DNA from: a virus
Direction: 5' to 3' (one strand)
Virus record (IMG/VR): IMGVR_UViG_3300017991_000298
Span: 1 to 31,520 of that record
DNA length: 31,520 nt
Below, piece after piece: positions 1 through 6,576 of the stretch. The notes under the pieces were generated by a model. It worked only from the letters and a program-made list of their open reading frames with translations. It was not told the DNA's origin and ran no database searches. The position numbers and the translations under genes are program-made. Every line of letters begins with the position of its first letter. The stretch's first letter is position 1.

Positions 1-332
1 CGCAGGTCCGCGCCTCGCAGGTTAGCGCCTCGCAGGTTGGCGTAGCGCAGGTCAGCGCCTCGCAGGTCCGCGCCTCGCAGGTTAGCGTCGTTCAGGTCCG
101 CGTCGCGCAGGCACACGTCGCGCAGGCACACGCCGCGCAGGTCAGCGCCTCGCAGGTTAGCGTCGCGCAGGTTAGCGTCGCGCAGGTCGGTATCGCGCAG
201 GTCGGTATCGCGCAGGTCGGCCCGAGCACCAGCCTTGCCGCGCCTGGCCTGCCAGAGCTCGTGGTCTGCGATGATCTTCGCGAGGTCGTTGTCGTTGATC
301 TGGCGCCGTGCGGTAGTCGGATGCGTAGTCAT
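1..332 (-). CDS. Pentapeptide-repeat protein A (3' end outside window)
   Basis: The leftward gene starts with ATG at 330-332 and is still open at base 1, so about 110 codons are visible. After a roughly 40-residue N-terminal segment beginning MTTHPTTARRQI it becomes uninterrupted A(D/N)LRx five-residue repeats (LRDTD, LRDAN, LRGAD). At DNA level these are 15-bp tandem units around CGCAGGT. Such proteins fold as a right-handed quadrilateral beta-helix; some members (Qnr, MfpA) mimic DNA and bind gyrase, but most have no known role. The start is supported by a GGAGGA site and a promoter at 379-407. Its N-terminus resembles the protein at 30484-31197 (both MTTHP..), so the two are paralogues. 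Family assignment is firm; any gyrase or host-takeover role is inference. Confidence 0.88.
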   Translation of the reverse strand, partial: MTTHPTTARRQINDNDLAKIIADHELWQARRGKAGARADLRDTDLRDTDLRDANLRDANLRGADLRGVCLRDVCLRDADLNDANLRGADLRGADLRYANLRGANLRGADL

Positions 333-336
333 TGTC

Positions 337-369
337 CTGTCCTCCGTTGTGCTGTGTCCGTCATCGCTT
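337..369 (-). repeat. 33-nt leader repeat, copy 1
   Basis: These 33 bases are identical to 29697-29729, and each copy lies directly before the start codon of a leftward gene and contains its Shine-Dalgarno core GGAGGAC. The transcripts from the two promoters should therefore share nearly the whole 5' leader. This could be a common translational control element or the trace of a duplicated promoter cassette. Confidence 0.85.
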
Positions 370-378
370 ACACAATAT

Positions 379-407
379 AGTATAACTACGTCGCCGGTGA
401 TTGTCAA
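379..407 (-). promoter_or_regulatory. Sigma70-like promoter for pentapeptide protein A
   Basis: Reading leftward, TTGACA (407-402), a 17-nt spacer and TATACT (384-379) form a near-consensus vegetative promoter. The expected start is near 372, giving a leader of about 40 nt that contains the repeat shared with 29697-29729. Upstream of the -35 lies TTTCTC-N4-GCGC, mirrored in the divergent promoter at 454-482. Confidence 0.8.
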
Positions 408-410
408 GAA

Positions 411-450
411 GCGCCAGTGAGAAATCTTCGCGATCTTTTCTCGACAGCGC
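411..450. promoter_or_regulatory. 40-bp interrupted palindrome between divergent promoters
   Basis: The segment is symmetric about 430.5: GCGC (411-414) pairs with GCGC (447-450), GAGAAA (419-424) with TTTCTC (437-442), and CGCG (429-432) is the centre. Each half sits at the same distance upstream of its own -35 box. It looks like a shared operator or activator site controlling both divergent genes. No protein can be assigned to it. Confidence 0.5.
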
Positions 451-453
451 CAC

Positions 454-482
454 TTGACGGACAACGGTGACGGCGTTATCCT
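454..482 (+). promoter_or_regulatory. Sigma70-like promoter for the rightward operon
   Basis: TTGACG (454-459), a 17-nt spacer and TATCCT (477-482) precede the first rightward gene, whose start at 523 lies about 35 nt downstream of the expected transcription start. The upstream element TTTCTC-N4-GCGC-N3 before the -35 is the mirror of that in the divergent promoter. Confidence 0.7.
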
Positions 483-522
483 CATAATGTCAACGCGACA
501 CACACACGCACAGGAGGACAAC

Positions 523-933
523 ATGAGCACGGACGCAACGTGGCACGATGAGACCGAGGCACTGTGGGAGCTGCAGGAGTGCATAACGCTGCTGGCATGT
601 GGTGCGAGGGCGCCGGTTAGGCACCTCGATAGCTGCCGCCCCATCGATGTCTTCATCGCCATGGTTGTTGACGGCGCTGCGCCAATCGGGCAGATGCATC
701 ACACGCACACGTATCACACCGACGACGGCCAATATGTCGGCACGTACATGACGGTATACGGCAACTACGTGGTGGCAGCAATCCGGCGCACCGCCGACGG
801 CAGCTATGAGTGGTTGCATCGTCCCGAGTATACCGACTACGGCATCAACGCCTATCGGCGGTACTCCGCCATCGAGAGCGAGCTGGTGGGCGACGTCTAT
901 CCCTATGATTCGGCAGTAGGCACCGACGCCTGA
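523..933 (+). CDS. Unknown 136-aa protein, first gene of rightward operon
   Basis: I do not recognise this family. ATG at 523 is chosen over an upstream in-frame ATG because AGGAGGACAAC directly precedes it and the promoter at 454-482 would leave the longer form without a leader. The protein is acidic, starts MSTDATWHDETEALWEL, and has a middle His-rich stretch (QMHHTHTYHTDDGQY) followed by Tyr-rich beta-like sequence. No membrane segment or signal peptide is visible. A GC hairpin (944-966) separates it from the next gene. Position directly behind a strong, probably early promoter suggests a phage accessory or host-interaction function, which is inference. Confidence 0.72.
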   Translation: MSTDATWHDETEALWELQECITLLACGARAPVRHLDSCRPIDVFIAMVVDGAAPIGQMHHTHTYHTDDGQYVGTYMTVYGNYVVAAIRRTADGSYEWLHRPEYTDYGINAYRRYSAIESELVGDVYPYDSAVGTDA

Positions 934-943
934 CCACCACATC

Positions 944-966
944 GGCCCCGTCGCACTGGCGGGGCC
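944..966 (+). promoter_or_regulatory. Intercistronic GC hairpin
   Basis: GGCCCCG (944-950) and CGGGGCC (960-966) form a 7-bp stem with a 9-nt loop. There is no U-tract. The sequence CACACAAGGAG with the next gene's ribosome site follows at once. It is more likely a partial terminator or mRNA-stability/processing element than a full terminator, because the next gene has no promoter of its own. Confidence 0.6.
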
Positions 967-986
967 AACACACAAGGAGAACAGAC

Positions 987-1868
987 GTGACACGCGACAA
1001 ACGAACGATCAACGAAGTCGTGCAGGAAAAGATCATTCGCGATGGCGATCTTTCCGGTTTGACGAATGACGAGCAGGTTGAATACTACAACTCTGTTTGC
1101 GACTTGCTTGGTATCGATCCGCTCACTCAGCCGTTCCAGTATTTGCGACTGAACGGGAAGTTGCAGCTCTACGCCATGCGTGCAGCGGCGGAACAGTTGC
1201 GACGGGTAAACAAGATCAGCCTCACGATAACAAGCCGTGAGATGATGTCCGAGGACCTGTATGTAGTAACAGCCCGTGCAACGGACGCAACCGGCAGAAC
1301 AGACGAGTCAACAGGGGCCGTGCCTCTCGATGGACTCAGAGGAGAGAAACTTGCCAACGCGTTGATGAAGGCGGAAACCAAGGCGAAACGTCGGGTTACG
1401 TTGTCAATCGCTGGTCTTGGCATGCTTGACGAGAACGAGGTCTCGTCCATTCCCGACGCACAAACAATCAGCGCAGAAGACCGAGAGACGGAAAACCTGC
1501 GCTCGAACATCAAGTATGAGATGAAGCGCATCGGGTGGAACGCGAAGGACATAACAAACTACATACGCGAGACGTATGATTTGCCGGAGGGCGAAGAGCT
1601 GGACGCGGAGCACCTGGAAGACCTGCTCGACAGGGTTCGCGGCATGAGCCCGCCGGACAATGACGACCAGGAAGAAACGCCGCCGGAGAACATACCAACA
1701 GACAAGAAAGGGCTCGTCGCATGGTGCAAGGCCAAGGCGGAGGCCCTCGGGATGGACGACGACACACTTGACAGCGTCGCGACGCAGGAGTGCGGAGGAT
1801 CGGTGGACGAACTTTCCGCAGAGGACCTGCTGTCGCTCGTTGACGTTTTGCAGCTTTACGAAGCGTAA
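987..1868 (+). CDS. Putative phage recombination (RecT-like ssDNA-annealing) protein
   Basis: A 293-aa protein starting at GTG 987 behind AAGGAG. The N-terminal half has the layout of RecT/Bet-like annealing proteins: a helix with LCDLLGIDPLTQPF, then LNGKLQLYAMRAAAEQLRR, a beta stretch with VVTARATDATGR, and the highly conserved-looking LMKAETKAKRRVTLSI followed by GLGMLDE. The block around residues 120-155 occurs in many phage and cyanobacterial proteins I recall as annealing-protein candidates. The C-terminal 130 residues are acidic, with a linker and a small helical region. It would act with SSB and RuvC encoded later in the window. Assignment is by remembered family pattern only; an uncharacterised DNA-binding function is the main alternative. 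Confidence 0.45.
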   Translation: MTRDKRTINEVVQEKIIRDGDLSGLTNDEQVEYYNSVCDLLGIDPLTQPFQYLRLNGKLQLYAMRAAAEQLRRVNKISLTITSREMMSEDLYVVTARATDATGRTDESTGAVPLDGLRGEKLANALMKAETKAKRRVTLSIAGLGMLDENEVSSIPDAQTISAEDRETENLRSNIKYEMKRIGWNAKDITNYIRETYDLPEGEELDAEHLEDLLDRVRGMSPPDNDDQEETPPENIPTDKKGLVAWCKAKAEALGMDDDTLDSVATQECGGSVDELSAEDLLSLVDVLQLYEA

Positions 1869-1874
1869 ACAGTC

Positions 1875-1894
1875 ATGGGGCCGCAAGGCCCCAT
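1875..1894 (+). promoter_or_regulatory. Intercistronic GNRA-loop hairpin
   Basis: ATGGGGCC (1875-1882), loop GCAA, and GGCCCCAT (1887-1894) form a perfect 8-bp stem closed by a GNRA tetraloop, followed by TTTCACC and then ACAAGGAGAAC, the ribosome site of the gene at 1916. Layout and downstream sequence match the hairpin at 944-966. Confidence 0.65.
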
Positions 1895-1915
1895 TTCACC
1901 ACAAGGAGAACGAAA

Positions 1916-2659
1916 ATGCCTGAGTTTACACTCCACCAACAGTGGGCGTACGCCCGCATTCGATTCATCGCGCCCATCCTCGGCACGGCACAGGCGAACG
2001 AAGACGTCTACCGCAAGTATATTGGCGCAAAAGCACCTGACCCAGACGTTGCCGAGGCACAAGCGCAGGACCTCCCCGAGGGGGAAAGCCCGGAAGAACG
2101 CGGCTGGACAACGTTTCTGTGCGAAGGCGGACAGGGCGAAAACGAACAGTTTTTGCATCCGTATCTTCCGTCGTATCAGATCAAGGGCTATCTCAAGGGC
2201 AAAGGCAACGAAACGAAAAATCAGGCGAAGGTGCGGGCACTATCGTCGAAGATAGAGAAAAACGTCTACATTCACCCCGACAAGATTCATTTTCTGGACG
2301 ACGAGCTGGACTCCGTGGAGTTTCCGGATGGTATAACCTCGCGCTCGCTGAATGCCAACACGCCGCAGGGCAAGCGCACCAGCATAGCCACCAGTCACCA
2401 CATAGACAGGGGCCGCCACCTCGCGTTCTGGGTCTGTGTCAACATGGAGTTGCCCAAGGAGCTTGATTTACTGACAGTCAAAAGCCTGCTCAAGTTCGGT
2501 ATATTTTCTGGGCTGGGGCAATGGCGAAGCAGCGGTAAGGGCAGGTTCAAGCTGGAAAAGTTTCAGGAGGTTGACATGCCGGAAGACTGGCAGTCAATTA
2601 TGGAACTTGCTCGAATGGACGAACAGGTCCCCATGCTTGACGAAGGGAGCAAAGCATGA
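1916..2659 (+). CDS. Unknown 247-aa protein with Gly-rich C-terminal loop
   Basis: The start at 1916 follows ACAAGGAGAACGAAA. Visible elements are an N-terminal beta-strand region (residues 8-25), an acidic loop, YQIKGYLKGKGNET near residue 85, a polar SRSLNANTPQGKRTSIATSH segment in mid-protein, and a C-terminal FGIFSGLGQWRSSGKGRF. That Gly/Arg-rich loop between hydrophobic strands resembles the Gly-rich loop of ferredoxin-like RAMP proteins (Cas5/6/7) but could be convergent. I recall similar proteins of unknown function in phages. It is co-transcribed with the annealing-protein candidate, which suggests a DNA recombination or repair role (inference). Confidence 0.7.
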   Translation: MPEFTLHQQWAYARIRFIAPILGTAQANEDVYRKYIGAKAPDPDVAEAQAQDLPEGESPEERGWTTFLCEGGQGENEQFLHPYLPSYQIKGYLKGKGNETKNQAKVRALSSKIEKNVYIHPDKIHFLDDELDSVEFPDGITSRSLNANTPQGKRTSIATSHHIDRGRHLAFWVCVNMELPKELDLLTVKSLLKFGIFSGLGQWRSSGKGRFKLEKFQEVDMPEDWQSIMELARMDEQVPMLDEGSKA

Positions 2660-2724
2660 ATGACAACATACCAACCGCACGGTGTGACGAACTGTCCGTC
2701 ACCACACGCAAGGTAACGGGATGA
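2656..2724 (+). CDS. Possible 22-aa peptide coupled to the preceding gene
   Basis: ATG at 2656 overlaps the stop of the preceding gene in the ATGA configuration, with GAAGGGAGC a few bases upstream, and the frame closes at 2724 (MNDNIPTARCDELSVTTRKV then TG). A further ATGA overlap starts a 20-codon frame at 2721-2783. They may be real coupled peptides or remnants of a truncated gene whose 3' part was replaced by the repeat-rich region that follows. No similarity is recognised. Confidence 0.25.
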   Translation: MNDNIPTARCDELSVTTRKVTG

Positions 2725-2796
2725 TTGACGCGTTGTTGCCAAGAGAAGAAACGCGACGGCGTGGCAGGGAGGCGCGGTGCTAAGCGTCGATTGAGC

Positions 2797-3194
2797 AAAG
2801 GCAATGCGTCGTAACGCAAAGCAACGGCATCGAGGCGTGCGGCTCTATGAAGCGACGGCGGTGCGTCGTAAAGCGGAGCAACGGCGTGGCTCATCGGGGC
2901 ATTGTCGGCAACGAGACGCAAAGCAACGGCACAGTATTGACACGATGCGAACTGACACGCGAGGCAACGGACTGGCAAGGTGGTGCCCAGAGCGGCAACG
3001 GCAAGGCATCGCGCCCGCTATGATCTGCAACGGCAAGGCATCGCAACGCAACGCAACGGCCAGGTAAGGCGGCGCATAGATCGGCAACGGCCAGGTAAAG
3101 AATCCGCGATGATCTGCAACGGCATAGTATAGTATCGCAGTGCGACACGATGCAACGGCATCGCAATGCGGCACTCCGATTAGCAAAGGCAAGA
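2797..3194 (+). repeat. Degenerate GCAACGG repeat region, noncoding
   Basis: This roughly 400-base stretch holds no convincing gene. Ten exact copies of GCAACGG occur, all on the plus strand, with the CAACGG core starting at 2822, 2879, 2924, 2965, 2996, 3028, 3054, 3085, 3117 and 3153. From 2965 the spacing is mostly 31-32 nt. Between them are related words such as GGCAAGGCATCGC, GGCCAGGTAA (twice) and ATGATCTGC (twice). CGATGC-AACG-GCATCG at 3147-3162 can fold into a small hairpin. Reading frames across it are short and merely spell the repeats. It lies at the end of the rightward operon, before a terminator, so it may be transcribed as an RNA tail or act as a DNA-binding array. Confidence 0.75.
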
Positions 3195-3229
3195 GAAGTG
3201 CCCCGGGCTACATTGGCGCGGGGCACTTC
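3195..3229. terminator. Bidirectional terminator between convergent operons
   Basis: GAAGTGCCCCG (3195-3205) and CGGGGCACTTC (3219-3229) form a perfect 11-bp stem with a 13-nt loop, exactly where the rightward operon and the long leftward operon meet. It is followed by ATTTAT on the plus strand and TCTTGCCTTTGC on the minus strand, so T-richness is moderate in both directions. Confidence 0.8.
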
Positions 3230-3231
3230 AT

Positions 3232-3753
3232 TTATCGGTTGTCACCACCGAGCACGCTTCGGGCAGTGCCGGTTACCTGCTCCACCATGCCGCCAACGCC
3301 CGCGAGCCCTCTGATCTTCTCCGCTGTCCTCGCGCCGGTATAAATACCATACAGGCCGCCAACAAGCCAGTGCACGGCATCGGGCACGCCAACTGGTTCA
3401 ATAGCGATAAGCCCGAACGAATGAAGTATCGGTATTATACCGTAGTTTGTTGCATAAATAACAGCGCATACATACAACATCGTAGGGCGCGCACGACCGG
3501 TATACTTGTCGCCGGACCCCTGAGCCAACTTCTCGTATTCCAGCGCTCTGTCATTTACCGAGTCGGCGAACTCCATGGCGCGAGATTCAGCATCGGAAAA
3601 CATCTTGTACGTTTCGTTCGCGAGGCGCATTTTTACCGCGTCAAGCTGACCTCGCTCTTCGTCAGACGTGTGCAGGTCGTCCACGATGCCAGTTATTTGA
3701 CCGACGAATCCAGTTACTCCACCGTCGCCGAACAAGTCACTAAACCAACTCAT
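3232..3753 (-). CDS. 3TM (GTA-type) holin
   Basis: A 173-aa protein with a soluble helical N-terminal half (residues 1-85, EERGQLDAVKMRLANE), then GRARPTMLYVCAVIY, a second hydrophobic stretch around GIIPILHSFGLIAI, and an amphipathic third segment ending GARTAEKIRGL. An Arg-Pro before the first membrane helix and a late triple-helix region are typical of the GTA_holin_3TM family. It is the last gene of the leftward operon, overlaps the amidase gene by 14 bp and ends at the terminator, which is the classic lysis-cassette position. It would permeabilise the inner membrane to release the amidase. Start supported by GGAGAGCACG. Confidence 0.8.
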   Translation of the reverse strand: MSWFSDLFGDGGVTGFVGQITGIVDDLHTSDEERGQLDAVKMRLANETYKMFSDAESRAMEFADSVNDRALEYEKLAQGSGDKYTGRARPTMLYVCAVIYATNYGIIPILHSFGLIAIEPVGVPDAVHWLVGGLYGIYTGARTAEKIRGLAGVGGMVEQVTGTARSVLGGDNR

Positions 3754-4372
3754 CGTGCTCTCCAGAGCTTAGTATCCTGAGGAAATCCAACAAACCGTCG
3801 GCTATGCCGAACACAACGTGTGCGCCATAGTCTGCTCCATCAACAGTCTTACAACTAATGTATTGTTTTACCAAGTTTGCAGTCCAAGGATGCGTGAAAA
3901 ATCCGAGCTCCAGCACGCACGCCCACGGTCTCGTTTTGGCCAGAAACGCCAGCCTGCTGTGCTGTGAATATCTCCCCACATCGTCAGTGACGATAGGAGG
4001 CCTCATGGGCACCAGCGGCCTGACAGCCTCATACACGCTGTTCCCGAGGCACGCCGCGAGTATGCTTCCGCCTTTGCTGTTTGACGAGTAGAACGATATT
4101 ACACTCGACACGTCTTCATCTGTTATTGAATTATAGTGCAGGTCAACAACGCCGTCGTAATGCTTCGAGTTGGCAAGGCCTATCCGCCAATCGAGATATT
4201 CACTTGGAGTTATCAAGCCCCGTGGCGTTGGCATATAACTGACGAACGGATGACACAACCTGTCAACTGTGTATGCGATACGGCTCGTAACGATATGCTC
4301 GCTGATCTTCGTGCCGTCAATCTGTTTACCGCCGTTCATCATCGAATGTCCGGCGAATAGCAACACTTTCAT
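3740..4372 (-). CDS. N-acetylmuramoyl-L-alanine amidase endolysin (Amidase_3-like)
   Basis: A 210-aa single-domain enzyme. It has the strand-loop FAGHSMMNGGKQ (zinc His in AGH), a Glu in KISEH, VDLHYNS (second His of the LHxN-type motif) and a late VLELGFFTHPWT with the expected catalytic Glu. These match, in order, the zinc ligands and general base of the Amidase_3 family, which cleaves the amide bond between MurNAc and L-Ala. No signal peptide or cell-wall-binding domain is present, so export depends on the adjacent holin. Its start overlaps the stop of the membrane coiled-coil gene by one base (TAATG). Confidence 0.85.
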   Translation of the reverse strand: MKVLLFAGHSMMNGGKQIDGTKISEHIVTSRIAYTVDRLCHPFVSYMPTPRGLITPSEYLDWRIGLANSKHYDGVVDLHYNSITDEDVSSVISFYSSNSKGGSILAACLGNSVYEAVRPLVPMRPPIVTDDVGRYSQHSRLAFLAKTRPWACVLELGFFTHPWTANLVKQYISCKTVDGADYGAHVVFGIADGLLDFLRILSSGEHDELV

Positions 4373-4701
4373 TATTCGGGCCTTGCGCGTAACTCATCGA
4401 CTGAATCGTTCAGCCGTGCGACAGACGTTTGCAGCTGGTCAACACGTATCGACAGCATGGCTATGCTCGACACCATACCTGGTGATCCGCCGTTTCCGTT
4501 CAGCCGTCGGTCAAGGCGATCAACGGCCTCGGTAAGGCTTTCTATCTGATTGCACAATGACTCATACTTCTGCGCGCTTACAGCGACGTCAGTCTCTGTT
4601 TGACCGATTCTTGTGTGGTCAGAGATCAACCACGTCCCAAGCGCCGAAAGGATAACAGAAGCAACTGCTATAATAGCGCGTATCTTCCACTCACTGTTCA
4701 A
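4372..4701 (-). CDS. Membrane-anchored coiled-coil lysis-cassette protein (i-spanin-like?)
   Basis: A TTG start at 4701 is used because GGAGGATAACG precedes it and no ATG fits. The 109-aa product has one N-terminal transmembrane helix (IRAIIAVASVILSALGTWLI) followed by a heptad-rich soluble part (LCNQIESLTEAVDRLDRRL and LSIRVDQLQTSVARLNDSV). One anchor plus periplasmic coiled coil next to amidase and holin is the layout of an inner-membrane spanin, but no partner lipoprotein with a lipobox is seen, so an accessory holin or regulator is equally possible. Confidence 0.7.
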   Translation of the reverse strand: MNSEWKIRAIIAVASVILSALGTWLISDHTRIGQTETDVAVSAQKYESLCNQIESLTEAVDRLDRRLNGNGGSPGMVSSIAMLSIRVDQLQTSVARLNDSVDELRARPE

Positions 4702-4713
4702 CGTTATCCTCCA

Positions 4714-5235
4714 TCAGTCGCCAATATCCATCAAGTGGACTCTCGCGGCTTCGTCTGTCGTGTAAACTGATCGCGGACTAGCTCTTACGGAATACCGCAT
4801 GCTGTCAGAACTGCCATTGTGGGCGTTTATAATCAACGTTTCAGCAATCGTTGAAATGAGCATAGTGCCAGACGCCCAACCATCACATGCATTCTCATAC
4901 GGGACGATGTTAGCGCTATCATTGTCCATGTGGAACTGGTAACCGTCAATCATGGAATAGACAGTTACCCAAACCTGCTCATTTGGCTTCACGTCGGCAA
5001 ATGTCGAGCACCTGAACGCGATCACTACTTGTTCCGGGCCACCTCGTATGTTGCTAGGTCTTGCCTGTCGAGCGCCCGTCCGCACTGCGAGCGTATCGTT
5101 TGAGCAACCATCAGCTGCGAGCGTTGCGCAGTCCTGCACAACCGTCGAAGCAACGCTAAGATATGCGTTGTTAGCGATAGCTATTGCGGCGAACAACAGA
5201 ACGATAGGAACAGTAAGTTTGAGAACAGTTTTCAT
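4714..5235 (-). CDS. Unknown secreted protein with signal peptide
   Basis: The 173-aa product begins with a clear Sec-type signal (MKTVLKLTVPIVLLFAAIAI) and a likely cleavage region in the following 15 residues. The mature part has several Cys (QDCATLAADGCS, FRCSTF, ENACDGW), compatible with disulfides, and beta-rich sequence. No lipobox is visible, so it is not an obvious outer-membrane spanin. It sits between tail genes and the lysis cassette with GGAGGAATAG before the start. A secreted or periplasmic role during lysis or superinfection control is possible but not shown. Confidence 0.7.
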   Translation of the reverse strand: MKTVLKLTVPIVLLFAAIAIANNAYLSVASTVVQDCATLAADGCSNDTLAVRTGARQARPSNIRGGPEQVVIAFRCSTFADVKPNEQVWVTVYSMIDGYQFHMDNDSANIVPYENACDGWASGTMLISTIAETLIINAHNGSSDSMRYSVRASPRSVYTTDEAARVHLMDIGD

Positions 5236-5490
5236 CTATTCCTCCGGTTCGTCAAATGAGAAGTTTGGTATATCTGATATGCTATCATAGACCGTGACCC
5301 ACTCAGAAGTTTCCGCCTCTCCAGCAGCATGCGCGGCGGCGCTCTGCCGAGGTGAAAACAGGTAGCTCGCCACGCCATCAACGTAGCAGGAGACGTGCGG
5401 GCCTATGGCGCAATCCTGCGACCACGCGGCACGAACAGCGTCATCGTCAGACTGTTCGTAAATGTAGTATCGAGTATACTGTTCGCTCAT
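5236..5490 (-). CDS. Unknown 84-aa acidic protein
   Basis: A small acidic protein (MSEQYTRYYIYEQSDDDAVR at its start) with an alternating hydrophobic pattern suggesting a mostly beta fold and a C-terminal FSFDEPEE tail. GGAGAACTAA precedes the ATG. Its start lies immediately downstream of the LamG-fusion gene stop and its end abuts the next start. The order suggests a minor virion or tail-associated protein. Family not recognised. Confidence 0.62.
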   Translation of the reverse strand: MSEQYTRYYIYEQSDDDAVRAAWSQDCAIGPHVSCYVDGVASYLFSPRQSAAAHAAGEAETSEWVTVYDSISDIPNFSFDEPEE

Positions 5491-6576
5491 TTAGTTCTCC
5501 TCGCTTGGCGGTATTGCAGCCGTGCCAAACGCCGGTTGTGCGGCATCGTATGCCGACGTAGCGTCATAGGTGGTTCCGTCTACACCATCAGGTATTGTAT
5601 AGTCAAAGCCTTCGCCATCCACTGCTCTTGCAAGGTTCTCTGTTGTAAGCCACTGCGCAATAAGCCCCGTTGGAGAGTCGAGCAAGGCAGTGTCTTTGTT
5701 GTCTGATATTTCAGAAAGCGTCCGAACGTCTGACCAAAGGCGAACCATTGTGATCCGCGAAGTAACTGGACTACTGCCAATCGTTATGTCGTCACCAGCA
5801 AACCCGAACGTTTCGCCAGCGCCATTGTCGGATGATCCGGCAAGCGCACCGTCAACATAAAACTTTAATTGTCCAGTGCTATTTGCTCCAGCGTCTGGGT
5901 CTACGGTAACCGCATAGTGGTGCCACTCGTCGTCATCTACACCGCTATCAACATTTGCAATGAGACCGTTATTGTCGTAGAACTCGACTTTTCCTGTTAT
6001 AGCGCCAATAATACTTATAGTTGTTTGCGAAAGTTTTGTCCCACCGATATACAAAGCACCGGCGTAGTTTAGGCCAGTTCTTGTTCCCCAATATGCCCAC
6101 ATTTCAACGGTAAATGTTGTGCTGCTGTCGAAAAGCGTTCCTGTCGGCAATGTAAGTTCATCACCGCTCACAATTTCAGCGTAATTTGTCAAATAAGTGC
6201 GCCACAAACCAGTTCCCTGTATCTCAACTGACATGGAAGTAATTCCTTTGATCGGAGCCTCCATGCTTAGTGACGTGACATATCCGGTCCCCTGCCATGC
6301 GGCGTCTGATATGTTGGCAGCGATAATTACCGATACGCTGTTGCGTTCACGCGCAGCGGTCTCAAGCGCAGCTTGCCCGGTGTCGTCTGCCACCAACAGG
6401 TGATCGGCAGTAACCGTCCACGTGCGATACTCTGGCAGATATGTTTCCCACCTGGTAGAACTTTTGACTGTCGAGTCTGCGGTTGCTTCGTCCATTGAAA
6501 TTTCGCAGCCTGTTTGGCTGCCTACAACCGTGCCCCCGACGCTTACAAGCACGTCAGCGCCGAAAATAACACTCAT
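5491..6576 (-). CDS. Tail-tube paralogue fused to LamG-like lectin domain
   Basis: The start is ATG at 6576, with GGAGG 7 nt upstream and an ATGA overlap with the hub gene; a longer frame upstream lies inside the hub gene and is rejected. Residues 1-125 align by eye with the tail tube protein at 12764-13219: VVGSQTGCEISM against VLGSQTDATLTI, WETYLPEYRTW against WEEYLPGYRSW, and VEIQGTG against ISIQGTG. Residues about 137-290 show the LamG/concanavalin A jellyroll pattern (FTVEMWAYW, EWHHYAVTVD, LKFYVDG, ITIGSSP). The C-terminus is a short variable tail. This suggests a tube-like ring at the tail end displaying a carbohydrate-binding domain, perhaps a receptor-binding or decoration protein. 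Confidence 0.75.
   Translation of the reverse strand: MSVIFGADVLVSVGGTVVGSQTGCEISMDEATADSTVKSSTRWETYLPEYRTWTVTADHLLVADDTGQAALETAARERNSVSVIIAANISDAAWQGTGYVTSLSMEAPIKGITSMSVEIQGTGLWRTYLTNYAEIVSGDELTLPTGTLFDSSTTFTVEMWAYWGTRTGLNYAGALYIGGTKLSQTTISIIGAITGKVEFYDNNGLIANVDSGVDDDEWHHYAVTVDPDAGANSTGQLKFYVDGALAGSSDNGAGETFGFAGDDITIGSSPVTSRITMVRLWSDVRTLSEISDNKDTALLDSPTGLIAQWLTTENLARAVDGEGFDYTIPDGVDGTTYDATSAYDAAQPAFGTAAIPPSEEN

Noticed and set aside
490-993. 167-aa leftward frame opposite the first rightward gene
   Set aside because: It would be transcribed against a clear promoter and ribosome site of the rightward gene and shows no family pattern.
2797-3194. CRISPR array
   Set aside because: The repeated word is only 7 nt, the spacing is irregular (26-57 nt), the intervening sequences resemble each other, and no cas gene is present.
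2804-3226. Arg-rich proteins in both strands across the GCAACGG region
   Set aside because: The frames simply translate the low-complexity words (repeated Arg/Ala/Cys codons); no good ribosome site or domain pattern.
4714-5235. Outer-membrane spanin
   Set aside because: There is a signal peptide but no lipobox cysteine at the cleavage region.
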